64,000 nt of DNA. Source: Labilibaculum sp. (GTDB taxonomy: Bacteria > Bacteroidota > Bacteroidia > Bacteroidales > Marinifilaceae). Below the pieces are notes generated by a model that did no database searches, had not been told where the DNA came from, and saw only the letters and a program-made list of their open reading frames with translations. Position 1 is the stretch's first letter; each line of letters begins with the position of its first letter. Below, piece by piece: positions 43,317-52,399 of this stretch. Location: NCBI GenBank assembly GCA_016342745.1, contig JAEINT010000014.1:102920-166919 (forward strand), in the 5' to 3' direction. A program made the translations under genes and the position numbers.

Positions 43317-46300
43317 ATGAGAAAAATTGCATGCTTTACGTTAATCATGCTTCTTGGCTGGCAGGTATCCTGGGCACAGGATTTGCTTGTGACAGGTACA
43401 GTTACAAATAGCGATAAAGTAACCTTACCAGGGGTATCAATTGTCAAAAAAGGAACTACTACTGGAACCACTACCGATATTGATGGTAAATACGAATTGA
43501 AAGCAGAGGTTGGCACTACCTTGGTTTTTAGTTTTGTTGGTATGGAACCTCAAGAGGTTGGGCTTACAGGACAAAAAATTGTTGATGTAGTAATGGCAGC
43601 TCAGTCAATTGGAGTTGACGAAGTTATTGTTACAGCTTTGGGTATAAAAAAGAGTAAAAAATCTTTGGGGTACGCAGTTCAGAATATTAAATCTGAAGAA
43701 TTACTTGCTGGTAACCAAAGTAATATGGTTAACTCATTGCAAGGAAAAATTGCAGGTGTAAGCATTAATAGTTCTGGTGGATCTCCAGGAGCTTCGTCTA
43801 TTATCATGATTAGAGGTGGTTCTTCGTTGAGTGGAAATAACCAGCCTCTATTTATTGTTGATGGATTACCTATCGATAACTCTACTAATTCGAGTTCTGA
43901 AGTTGCTAGTGCTAACCGTGCTTCCGATATTAATCCAGAGGATATAGAATCTATATCTGTATTGAAAGGTGCTACAGCCGCAGCTCTTTATGGTATTCAA
44001 GCAGCTGAAGGTGCTATAATTATTACTACTAAGAAAGGTAAAACTGGAGAAGGCAAAATTTCATTCTCTTCTACATTATCTGTTGATAAAGTTTTAGATA
44101 CTCCTGATATTCAAAGTGCTTATGGGCAGGGAAGTTACGATTACAATAGTGATGGTGATATTCTTGGTTATGATGCATCACCAGGAATACATTTACAGTC
44201 GTGGGGTGAGGAAATTCCTAATGGAACTCCTACTTATGATAATATAAGTAATTTATTCGAGACGGCAATTACACAAAAATACAATGTTAATTACTCAGGA
44301 GGTAATGAACAAACAAATATATTTGCTTCTGCATCTTATTTAGATCAAAATGGTGTTATTGAAAATACAGGTTACGAAAAATTGAATCTTACTTTTAACG
44401 CACAATCTAAATTTAGAAAAAACTTAACTATTGGTGTTAATGCTAAGTATATTAACACTCAAACTGAAAGTAATAAGCAGGGTACTTCTTCGGGAGGTTC
44501 TTATATAAGTATGCTTAAATATCCAGTTACCTACGATGCACGTGATTATGCAAACGAAGATGGTACGCAAAAGATATTTATGGATTCAAAAGAAGATCAA
44601 GAATTTGATAATCCGTACTGGAGTCTTAATAATTCCCCTAATAATGATAAGGTTGATAGATTAATAGGACAAGTTAATTTAAACTATAAACCTTTCGATT
44701 TTCTTACTATTTCTTATCGTATTGGAACCGATTTTTATTCTCAATTTAATAAAAAAATTACCGATTTTGGTTCTCTTATTAAAGGTAGATCTGATGGTCA
44801 TCTTAGACAGTACGAGAAGAATAGTCGTTTAGTGACCTCTACACTTCTTGCTATGTTCAATAAAACCTTCGATGAAGATTATTCTATTGACGTTACTTTG
44901 GGACAAACAGTTGACGAAAAGAATGTAAGGACAACTTATACTGGAGGTAATAAGTTTCAAGCTCCTGATATATATAGTGTGTCAAATATTGCTGCTGATG
45001 ACCAAACTCTTTCTGAATCTAAATATAGAAGAAGAAGTATGGGTGTTTTTGGTGAAGCTAAATTTGGTTGGAAAAATATCGCATTTTTAAATGTAACAGG
45101 AAGAAATGACTGGTCTTCTACTTTACCGATTGGAGATCATTCATTCTTCTATCCATCTGTAGGTACTTCTGTTGTTGTTTCCGATCTTCTTAAAGAATTT
45201 GATACTGATATAACTTCTGATAATTTCCTTTCATATCTTAAATTGAGAGCTACTTGGGCACAAGTTGGTAAAGATGCTAGTGCCCATATGTCAGAATCTT
45301 ATTTAACACTACGTTCATGGCACTATGTTCCCGTTTCTGATGGTTATACTTGGAATTCAGATCAGGCAGGTAATCCAAATTTGAAACCTGAATTTACCAC
45401 TTCATTTGAAATTGGTATGGATGCTCGCTTTTTGAAGAATAGAGTAAAGTTAGATTTTAGTTACTACCATAGTTTATCTGAAGATCAGCTCTTGAATGTG
45501 AGACTACCGCCGGCTGCAGGGGCTTATATCGCTCAGCTTAATGGTGGATCTGTTAAAAATGAAGGATATGAAGCTTTAGTTAATGTTTCATTATTTCCTA
45601 GATCGAGTGAATTTCAATGGGATATGTCTTTCAATTTTGCAAAAATGGAAAGTACTGTTTATGACCTTCCTGGTGAATTAGTTGAGGTAAATAACGATCA
45701 ATCGTGGACATGGAATAGCACAGCTTTAGGTGCTGCTGTTTTGGATGGTAACCTTTTCGGATTAAAGGGTAAAAGACCAAAGAGAAACGAAAATGGTGAT
45801 AGGATAGTTAATAGTGATGGAAATTATTCTCTTGGCGAGGATATCTTTCCGGATGTTGATCGTATGCCAGATTGGACCATGGGGATTATTAACTCAATGT
45901 CGTACAAAAATTTTAGGTTGTCATTCCTTTTAGATATGAGTATAGGTGGCGATGTTTATAATGCTACCAATGCAGCTTTAACCTATTATGGTTTAAGTAC
46001 TACCTCAGAGGATAGATCTATGACCGAAACAATTATTTTGGACGGTGTTGTGGAAAATGGTGTAGATGTGGATGGAAATTCGATTTATGAAAAAAATACG
46101 ACTCCTATTATAAAGGATCAGAATTATTATCAAGACCAGTATTCTCAAAATGCAGAGAACTTTATTGAAGATGCTACATTTGTTAAGCTTAGATATGTAA
46201 CGTTATCTTATAATCTTCCTAAGACTCTTCTTGATAAGATTGGTTTCGATAGAATGGAAGTTTTTGCTACTGGTAGAAATCTATTGATGATTTCTGATTA

Positions 46301-46427
46301 CTCAGGTGTAGATCCTGAAATAGCTTCCTTTGGTGCCTCTGTTAGTGGTTCTGGAGCTATAGGTCTTGATAACTTAAGTACTCCTAATACTAAAGGTTTT
46401 GATTTAGGTGTTAAAATTAATTTCTAA
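43317..46427 (+). CDS. SusC/RagA-like TonB-dependent transporter
   Basis: 1036 residues. Signal peptide (LIMLLGWQVSWAQD), carboxypeptidase-like domain (about 24-100: VTGTVTNSDKVTLPGVS), plug domain starting VDEVIVTALGIKKSKKSLGYA with the SusC features NSLQGKIAGVSI and LFIVDGLPIDN, then a 22-strand barrel ending in a C-terminal aromatic (LGVKINF). With its SusD partner it forms a pedal-bin importer for oligomers. Its operon mates, a murein endopeptidase and a dipeptide epimerase, point to muropeptides or wall peptides as cargo. Confidence 0.95.
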   Translation: MRKIACFTLIMLLGWQVSWAQDLLVTGTVTNSDKVTLPGVSIVKKGTTTGTTTDIDGKYELKAEVGTTLVFSFVGMEPQEVGLTGQKIVDVVMAAQSIGVDEVIVTALGIKKSKKSLGYAVQNIKSEELLAGNQSNMVNSLQGKIAGVSINSSGGSPGASSIIMIRGGSSLSGNNQPLFIVDGLPIDNSTNSSSEVASANRASDINPEDIESISVLKGATAAALYGIQAAEGAIIITTKKGKTGEGKISFSSTLSVDKVLDTPDIQSAYGQGSYDYNSDGDILGYDASPGIHLQSWGEEIPNGTPTYDNISNLFETAITQKYNVNYSGGNEQTNIFASASYLDQNGVIENTGYEKLNLTFNAQSKFRKNLTIGVNAKYINTQTESNKQGTSSGGSYISMLKYPVTYDARDYANEDGTQKIFMDSKEDQEFDNPYWSLNNSPNNDKVDRLIGQVNLNYKPFDFLTISYRIGTDFYSQFNKKITDFGSLIKGRSDGHLRQYEKNSRLVTSTLLAMFNKTFDEDYSIDVTLGQTVDEKNVRTTYTGGNKFQAPDIYSVSNIAADDQTLSESKYRRRSMGVFGEAKFGWKNIAFLNVTGRNDWSSTLPIGDHSFFYPSVGTSVVVSDLLKEFDTDITSDNFLSYLKLRATWAQVGKDASAHMSESYLTLRSWHYVPVSDGYTWNSDQAGNPNLKPEFTTSFEIGMDARFLKNRVKLDFSYYHSLSEDQLLNVRLPPAAGAYIAQLNGGSVKNEGYEALVNVSLFPRSSEFQWDMSFNFAKMESTVYDLPGELVEVNNDQSWTWNSTALGAAVLDGNLFGLKGKRPKRNENGDRIVNSDGNYSLGEDIFPDVDRMPDWTMGIINSMSYKNFRLSFLLDMSIGGDVYNATNAALTYYGLSTTSEDRSMTETIILDGVVENGVDVDGNSIYEKNTTPIIKDQNYYQDQYSQNAENFIEDATFVKLRYVTLSYNLPKTLLDKIGFDRMEVFATGRNLLMISDYSGVDPEIASFGASVSGSGAIGLDNLSTPNTKGFDLGVKINF

Positions 46428-46438
46428 AATTGCAATAA

Positions 46439-48139
46439 ATGAAAAACTTAAATATAATTAACGGATTTCTAGTTTTACTACTGTTAGGAGGATTGGTTTC
46501 TTGTTCCGATGATTTTTTCGATGTTAATGAATCGGAAACAAAACCATCGAACATGTCTTTGCCACCTCAACAACGATTGATGGCTACAATAGATAATACT
46601 ACTGGCTTTGGCCAAAGTAGATTGTCTAGAGAGGGAACTGTACTCTCTTATCATATTACTGAAAGAACAACATATTATTCAAGATGGAGTTGGAGGACGG
46701 TTTCTTATGCTGCTGAGCAATATCTATATACTAATGCTCTTCCAAACACTGCCGATTTAATTGTCTTAGGTGAAGAATATAATTCGCCTCATTTTTCTGC
46801 TGTTGGAAAAATATTGAGAGCGTATCTTTTTTCGATGGTTAGCGATCAGCTTGGTGATATTATAATGGAAGATTCTTATAATGCTAAAGATCAGCTTATT
46901 CTTACGCCTAAGTTAACTTCTCAAAAGGAGGCTTATATAGGAATACATAAGCTTATCGATGAAGCTCTTTTAGATTTTGATAAGCCAAATGCTATAGATC
47001 TTAATGTAATTGGTACAGATGTGATGTTCCAAGGAGATATTACGAAGTGGAAGAAATTTGCTTGGGCTCTTAAGGCTCGTCTTCTTAATCACATGACTGC
47101 TAAGGAATCAGGTGATTTTAAGTATGATCCGGCGGCTGTTGTTGCTGCTTGTGGAAAAGCTATGAGTACAAATGCAGATAATGCCAAAAGACAATTTACT
47201 GGTGAAGAGACTCAAAATAATATCTACCCATGGTCGGATACTGAAGGTGGTGACGTTGAAGGTGCTTTTGATTCTCGTGCAGATAATTGGTCCAAGTTTT
47301 TTGTTGACAATCTAAAAGATCCTTTGTTGTTAAATAATGAATCTGTTCCAGATCCACGTCTACCTCTTATAGTACAACCTGCTTTAGGTGCAGAGCTTTT
47401 TGGTTTAACAGGTATAGATATGTATCAAGGTGTTCCTATGGGAACCTATCGTGAAAATGGTTTTAACGGAGTAAAAGAAACGGTAGATTTTGTTGCTGGT
47501 GATATCAATCCGTATACGGGAGTTGCTTTTACAGAGGACACTAAAATGGTTATGGATTCAACAGAGTATTTTTCTAGAGGACATCAATATGGAAAGCCTA
47601 ATGGTCTGTTTTATACGAGCCCAAATTCTGATTGGTATATGATTACTTACGCAGAATGTAAATTTATTGAAGCTGAAGCAAATTTTAGAAATGGCGATAA
47701 AGCGGCTGCTTTTGCTGCATACAAAGAAGGTATCGAGGCAGATATGTCTAATATGGGTGTTGATGCTGGTGATATTTCTGATTATTTGACTCATGTTGAT
47801 AATATTGGTGCTGCGAATATTACTCTAGAGCGTATCATGACTCAAAAACATATTGCAACGGTAATGAATCCTGAAACTTGGGTTGATTTGCGTAGAGTTG
47901 AGTACGATAATACTTTTACAAGATTGAAGAGACCTCAAAATCTTAATGCTAGTATATTCCCAATTTCAGGTGATGAAGTTGATGGTAAAGAGGTGTGGAT
48001 TCGTGCTCTTAAATATGACAATAGAAATATTGAGAGAAATTCAGCTAATTTGCCTGATAATGATGATGCATCGCGTTTCCCAACTAGAGTTTGGTGGAAC
48101 ACTCCTGATGCTGATGATGTAGTTGATCTAACGAACTAA
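46439..48139 (+). CDS. SusD/RagB-like substrate-binding lipoprotein
   Basis: 566 residues. The lipobox LVSC is followed by SDDFFD, an acidic signal for surface export in Bacteroidota. The helical SusD-like fold (SusD-like_2 type) with TPR-like repeats ends in a conserved WVDLRRVEYDN stretch. It lies 11 bp behind susC and makes the lid of the transporter, binding the ligand outside the cell. The ligand is inferred from neighbours to be a wall fragment. Confidence 0.92.
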   Translation: MKNLNIINGFLVLLLLGGLVSCSDDFFDVNESETKPSNMSLPPQQRLMATIDNTTGFGQSRLSREGTVLSYHITERTTYYSRWSWRTVSYAAEQYLYTNALPNTADLIVLGEEYNSPHFSAVGKILRAYLFSMVSDQLGDIIMEDSYNAKDQLILTPKLTSQKEAYIGIHKLIDEALLDFDKPNAIDLNVIGTDVMFQGDITKWKKFAWALKARLLNHMTAKESGDFKYDPAAVVAACGKAMSTNADNAKRQFTGEETQNNIYPWSDTEGGDVEGAFDSRADNWSKFFVDNLKDPLLLNNESVPDPRLPLIVQPALGAELFGLTGIDMYQGVPMGTYRENGFNGVKETVDFVAGDINPYTGVAFTEDTKMVMDSTEYFSRGHQYGKPNGLFYTSPNSDWYMITYAECKFIEAEANFRNGDKAAAFAAYKEGIEADMSNMGVDAGDISDYLTHVDNIGAANITLERIMTQKHIATVMNPETWVDLRRVEYDNTFTRLKRPQNLNASIFPISGDEVDGKEVWIRALKYDNRNIERNSANLPDNDDASRFPTRVWWNTPDADDVVDLTN

Positions 48140-48146
48140 TTTTTAT

Positions 48147-48178
48147 AACCGTCTAGTTTTTAGAGGCGGTTGTATTTT
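48147..48178 (+). terminator. Weak hairpin after susD
   Basis: AACCG pairs with CGGTT with inner TCTA/TAGA and two extra G on one side. It is followed by a short T run and backed by the stronger terminator at 48253. Confidence 0.4.
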
Positions 48179-48252
48179 TAGAAGAGAATAAGGCGGAGAA
48201 TGGGGCAACAACCTTAAATTATAAAGTTGAATTTGCCTTAGCCGCAAGTTAG

Positions 48253-48297
48253 CATCATAAAGTGTAGAGTATCTACTGTGCACTTTATGATGTTTTT
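48253..48297 (+). terminator. Terminator of the NlpC-epimerase-SusCD operon
   Basis: A perfect 12-bp stem (CATCATAAAGTG/CACTTTATGATG) with a 16-base loop holding an inner TAGA/TCTA pair, then a T-rich tail. Confidence 0.88.
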
Positions 48298-48374
48298 GTT
48301 TTATGCAAATTGAGATATGAGTTTTAATAATCTTAATTGTGAAAAGAAATAGAGATTTTCTTAAACGTACTGAT

Positions 48375-49520
48375 ATGAAGTTAGACTTTCCGAGATCCTT
48401 ATTTTTAGTTTTGTTTACTTTTTTGATTGTGAATACATTCGCTTCTGTTCCTGATACTACTATGGTAGTGAAAGGGGTTTATGGTGTGGTATATAGCAAA
48501 ATTACTTTTAGGAAAGGGCCAATTGTTATTCATCAGTTGCGAATTGATATGTCCTGTGAGAATTTAGAATTTTCAGGGAGTTTATCAAATAATTATTTGG
48601 GATATGGTTTAGAAAAGACTTCACAAATTGTAGCTCGGGAAAATAAGAAGGAAAACAAAGTTATTGCTGCTGTAAATGCTGATTTTTTTGGTGGTGAGGT
48701 ACCCGTTTTCGAGAATTGTATGATACTGGATGGAGAATTTGTAAAAGGGGTTAAAATGTCTCGTACACTTTTTATGGAGGACGAACAGGGCATTGTTCAT
48801 CTAGATAACTATCAATTTAATGGAGTATGCATGGTGAATAATGATACTCTTGTTCTGGATGGTCTAAATGTTCCCGTAGAAAAAAATAAATGTTGTTTTT
48901 ATAATAAATTTTACCGAAAAATGCCGATTCAGAATGACTCTGTAATATATTGGAGCTTAAAGCCATTAAAAAAAGCTGTTATTGGTTCTGTTGGTAGTTA
49001 TCAGGTTGAAGAGTGTTTAGTTAATCCAGATTCTCTCAATTTCGTTTTAGGTCGGAAATATTTAGGTTTGGGATGCTCTGCAAAAAAAATAATAAGAGAA
49101 AATGACACGATTGACATTCGTTTAAGTATTTCACCTGAAGGTGTTGCTCCGCATTTTTTGATAGGAGGCTTACCTCGATTAATTCAGAATGGGAAAAGAA
49201 TTGTCAATTTTAAAAATAGAGAAGGGCTAAGTAGAAAAGGATTTTGGAAAGATAGACATCCGCGTACCGCAGTTGGTCTTGATCACAAAAATAATTATCT
49301 GTATATAGTTGTAGTAGATGGTCGGCAAATAGGCTATAGTATGGGTATGAAATTAAAAGAATTAGGCAAATACCTTAAAAAATTAGGATGCGATGATGCA
49401 TTGAATTTTGATGGTGGAGGTTCATCTGCTATGATTTTTAATCAAGTATTGATGAATAAACCTTCCGATAAAAATGGAGAACGAGATGTTTCGAATATCT
49501 TTTTGATTAGAAAACGATAA
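48375..49520 (+). CDS. NAGPA-domain phosphodiester glycosidase family protein
   Basis: 381 residues from ATG 48375, chosen because MKLDFPRSLFLVLFTFLI starts a proper signal peptide; a GTG at 48339 would add 12 residues. The NAGPA/DUF2233 fold shows AAVNADFF, HPRTAVGLDHKNNYLYIVVVDG and the end motif DALNFDGGGSSAM. The mammalian relative removes GlcNAc from GlcNAc-1-phospho-mannose. In bacteria the family is often near wall genes, so a GlcNAc-phosphodiester on wall glycans is a possible target. It lies between two strong terminators and is therefore transcribed alone. Confidence 0.85.
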   Translation: MKLDFPRSLFLVLFTFLIVNTFASVPDTTMVVKGVYGVVYSKITFRKGPIVIHQLRIDMSCENLEFSGSLSNNYLGYGLEKTSQIVARENKKENKVIAAVNADFFGGEVPVFENCMILDGEFVKGVKMSRTLFMEDEQGIVHLDNYQFNGVCMVNNDTLVLDGLNVPVEKNKCCFYNKFYRKMPIQNDSVIYWSLKPLKKAVIGSVGSYQVEECLVNPDSLNFVLGRKYLGLGCSAKKIIRENDTIDIRLSISPEGVAPHFLIGGLPRLIQNGKRIVNFKNREGLSRKGFWKDRHPRTAVGLDHKNNYLYIVVVDGRQIGYSMGMKLKELGKYLKKLGCDDALNFDGGGSSAMIFNQVLMNKPSDKNGERDVSNIFLIRKR

Positions 49521-49579
49521 AATTTTCGAATAAAACAAAACCCTGGATATTAATTCAGGTACTATGTAGTAGTAGTGTA

Positions 49580-49614
49580 GCAGGAGTTCATTTATTGAAC
49601 TCCTGCTTTTTTTT
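49580..49614 (+). terminator. Terminator of the NAGPA-domain gene
   Basis: A perfect 11-bp stem (GCAGGAGTTCA/TGAACTCCTGC) with a 5-base loop and eight T. Confidence 0.93.
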
Positions 49615-49802
49615 GAATTTAACTCTCGTAGAGCTCTATTGTTTTTTTTACTATCTTCATTGAAATACTATTTTCGCTCAAAATCGAATATTTACTATCT
49701 TAAAATCAGGCAAATAACTTTAATATAAATTTTGGTTTAATTTTTGATTTATAGATTGATAGTGATTTTGGTATTTAATTAGGACTCAAAACAGAAAGTA
49801 AT

Positions 49803-51011
49803 ATGTATCGTATTAAATTTTTTTCAAATAAAATAACTCTCTTGTTCCTTTTAGCGATTTTAATATCATCGGTAGAAGTAAATGCGCAAAAAAAGAAAGA
49901 AAGAGTAAGTTCAGGTGCGTTTACATCATACGATAAGATATTTAAAGGGAATATTAATGACATTAATTTAGCTGATTATGCAGATGGACCTCATTTTTTT
50001 TGGGTTGATTCCAAACTGGTAAAATCGTGGTATGTGGATCATAAACAGGAAGGAAATACAATTACCATTCGCGAAAAGAAAATTAAAGTCAAGGGTGATT
50101 CTGTTTTGGTTAAAGGACAAAAGGGTGATTCAAATCGATATTGGTTAAGAAAAGGAGAATATCCTGTTCAAGAGTCTGAATATACAGGTGTGAAAAAGTT
50201 ATTAGCCATTGGTGATGTGCATGGTGAGTATGATGTAATGGTTGAATTATTGCAAAATAATGGTGTAATAAATGAGGATCTAGATTGGTCTTGGGGTGAT
50301 GGTCATTTAATTTTTATTGGAGATATTTTTGATCGAGGAGATAAAGTTACAGAGAGCTTGTATCTAATTAAAAAGTTACAAAGACAAGCGATAGCACAAA
50401 AAGGTAGACTTCATTTAATTCTTGGAAATCATGAGGTGATGATATTAATGAATGATTCTAGATATGCTGCGCCGAAATATAAAAATATGTGTAAGAGGTT
50501 GATGGTGAATTACCCTCGCTTTTTTGCAGCAGATACTGAGTTAGGGAAATGGCTAAGATCTTTAAATTCTGTTGTTAAAATTAACGATCTAATATTTGTG
50601 CATGGTGGCTTATCTCCAGATTTAGTAGAACGTGGTTTATCTTTAAAACAAATTAATGATGATATTAGGAATAGTTTGCGTGCAGATAATGAAATGTCAC
50701 ATGAAGAGGTTATGAAAACAACTTATTTCCCAGAGAATCCATTATGGTATAGAGGATACATTATGAAATCAAGAAGTTATTCAATTGTAAACAATGAAGA
50801 ATTAGATCGAGTATTGTCATTCTATAAAGCAAAACGAATCTTTTTTGGACACACAGAGGTTGAATCAATTCGTTTCATTCATAACAATAAAGTAGGGGCC
50901 ATTAATGTTCCAATGGGTTACTCGGAAATAAAACCACAAGTCTTATGTGTGGAAAACGACGTTTTTTATCGTTGTTTTATTGATGGTGAAAAAGAAAAAA
51001 TTGAGTTGTAA
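49803..51011 (+). CDS. Secreted calcineurin-like (PPP-type) metallophosphatase
   Basis: 402 residues with a signal peptide (LLFLLAILISSVEVNAQ). The PPP-family motifs are in order: AIGDVHGEYD (about 139), FIGDIFDRGDK and LILGNHEVM, then VHGGLSP and FFGHTEV. This resembles Shewanella-like protein phosphatases, which dephosphorylate proteins or small esters. The N-terminal 130 residues are not assigned. The next gene lies 52 bp further and may be co-transcribed. Confidence 0.88.
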   Translation: MYRIKFFSNKITLLFLLAILISSVEVNAQKKKERVSSGAFTSYDKIFKGNINDINLADYADGPHFFWVDSKLVKSWYVDHKQEGNTITIREKKIKVKGDSVLVKGQKGDSNRYWLRKGEYPVQESEYTGVKKLLAIGDVHGEYDVMVELLQNNGVINEDLDWSWGDGHLIFIGDIFDRGDKVTESLYLIKKLQRQAIAQKGRLHLILGNHEVMILMNDSRYAAPKYKNMCKRLMVNYPRFFAADTELGKWLRSLNSVVKINDLIFVHGGLSPDLVERGLSLKQINDDIRNSLRADNEMSHEEVMKTTYFPENPLWYRGYIMKSRSYSIVNNEELDRVLSFYKAKRIFFGHTEVESIRFIHNNKVGAINVPMGYSEIKPQVLCVENDVFYRCFIDGEKEKIEL

Positions 51012-51063
51012 AATATATTTATACTTTAAAATGGGAACGCGATCGTCATTAATCTTGCAAGCC

Positions 51064-52146
51064 ATGCATGTAAAAAAGGATTTAGTATTAAAAACATTGT
51101 TTGTTGTTTTGATACTTGCAGTAGCTCTTCCTACTAATGCGATTACTCGTAACAATAGAGATAGCTTACTTAAACTACCCTTGTTTAAATATGAAAAGTT
51201 ACTCGATCTAGAATTGAAAACTGATATGATCTCTCTATTGAATGATATTGGAGAGGAAAGAGACTATCATAAATGCTTGTTTAAATCAACTGGTGCTGAT
51301 TGGGCTTTGCCTAAAGAAATTGAAGTGAAAGTAAAAACTCGTGGTAATTTTAGAAGAAGAAAGCAGAATTGTAATTTTCCTCCTCTTAGATTTAAATTTC
51401 CGTTGGATTTGCTAAAAGGGACAGAGTTTGTTGGACAGGATCGTTTAAAATATGTTAGCCATTGTCAATCTTCTATGGATGGTTACGAGCAAAATACCAT
51501 TAAGGAATATCTTGTTTATAAAATGTACAATTTAATAGATAAACATAGTTATCGTGTTCGTTTAACGCGTATTCGATTTATTGATACTATTTATGGAGAC
51601 TCATTGCAAAGAATAGGCTTCTTTCTAGAGGATAAAAAAGACGTTGCCATACGAAATGGGAAAACCATATTACAATATAAGAATATCCAACAGTATAATA
51701 TCCTAAGAAGTAATATGGTAATGTTGTCATTATTTCAAATGATGGTTGGAAATTCAGATTGGGATGTTTCTCGACTTCATAACATAGATCTTTTATCCGT
51801 AGATGAGAATAGTATTCCTGTAGCAGTCCCTTTTGATTTTGATTGGTGCAGTATTGTCGATCATTCTTATTATACGCCAGATCCTAGAATTGATATGGAT
51901 GGTAAATACAAAAGAATGTATAAGGGCTATCGATGGAGTGATGAAGAATTTAAAACTGCCTTTTCTAAATTTAAGAATTTAAAAGAATCTTTTTTAGAAT
52001 TGATATCTGAAAATAGGTATCTTAATGAGGAGAGCAAACAAAGTATGATGAACTACATTCTTACCTTTTATGAATTACTAGATTCACCAAGAGATATAAA
52101 AGTTGAAATTGAGAAAAAAGCTCAAATTATTCCAAAAATGAAATAA
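51064..52146 (+). CDS. Secreted protein, possibly CotH-like kinase fold
   Basis: 360 residues from ATG 51064, chosen for its signal peptide (KDLVLKTLFVVLILAVALPTNA); ATG 51031 is also free, while the frame further upstream overlaps the phosphatase gene. Motifs: VKTRGNFRRRKQNCNFPPLR, NTIKEYLVYKMYN, GNSDWDVSRLHNIDL and PFDFDW. These recall CotH-type kinases, where RGN..R, a NxDW..HN segment and a DFD/DW metal motif form the active site, but the match is loose and I do not recognise the exact family. Pairing with a phosphatase makes a kinase-phosphatase couple in the periplasm an attractive guess. Confidence 0.6.
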   Translation: MHVKKDLVLKTLFVVLILAVALPTNAITRNNRDSLLKLPLFKYEKLLDLELKTDMISLLNDIGEERDYHKCLFKSTGADWALPKEIEVKVKTRGNFRRRKQNCNFPPLRFKFPLDLLKGTEFVGQDRLKYVSHCQSSMDGYEQNTIKEYLVYKMYNLIDKHSYRVRLTRIRFIDTIYGDSLQRIGFFLEDKKDVAIRNGKTILQYKNIQQYNILRSNMVMLSLFQMMVGNSDWDVSRLHNIDLLSVDENSIPVAVPFDFDWCSIVDHSYYTPDPRIDMDGKYKRMYKGYRWSDEEFKTAFSKFKNLKESFLELISENRYLNEESKQSMMNYILTFYELLDSPRDIKVEIEKKAQIIPKMK

Positions 52147-52185
52147 AAAGAGATTTTTTTATAAAAAACTTGAAATTTTAAGCGC

Positions 52186-52232
52186 AAACGATAAAAATAT
52201 GGGGTTTTCACCCTGTTTTTATCGTTTTTTTG
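52186..52232 (+). terminator. Terminator after the CotH-like gene
   Basis: AAACGATAAAAA (52186-52197) pairs with TTTTTATCGTTT (52216-52227), enclosing a smaller GGG/CCC stem; a T run follows. Confidence 0.85.
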
Positions 52233-52304
52233 TTGAGTTGCCTTACTTTTTTAGGATGTGGAATTGTGAAATTGATTTTTTTTATTCACATTTGTACTGT
52301 TGCT

Positions 52305-52358
52305 AAAGGGGGTGTTGAGTAAAAATATAATTACTTTTTTGCTGAGTACCCCTTTTTT
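52305..52358 (+). promoter_or_regulatory. Possible leader hairpin before glnN
   Basis: AAAGGGG (52305-52311) can pair with CCCCTTT (52349-52355), followed by T, 42 bp before the glnN start. The loop has two related copies of GTTGAGTA/GCTGAGTA. It may be an attenuator or a spare terminator; the evidence is weak. Confidence 0.3.
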
Positions 52359-52399
52359 CAATACGGATTGAATTAAAAATTAACTAAAATTTTACGTTT

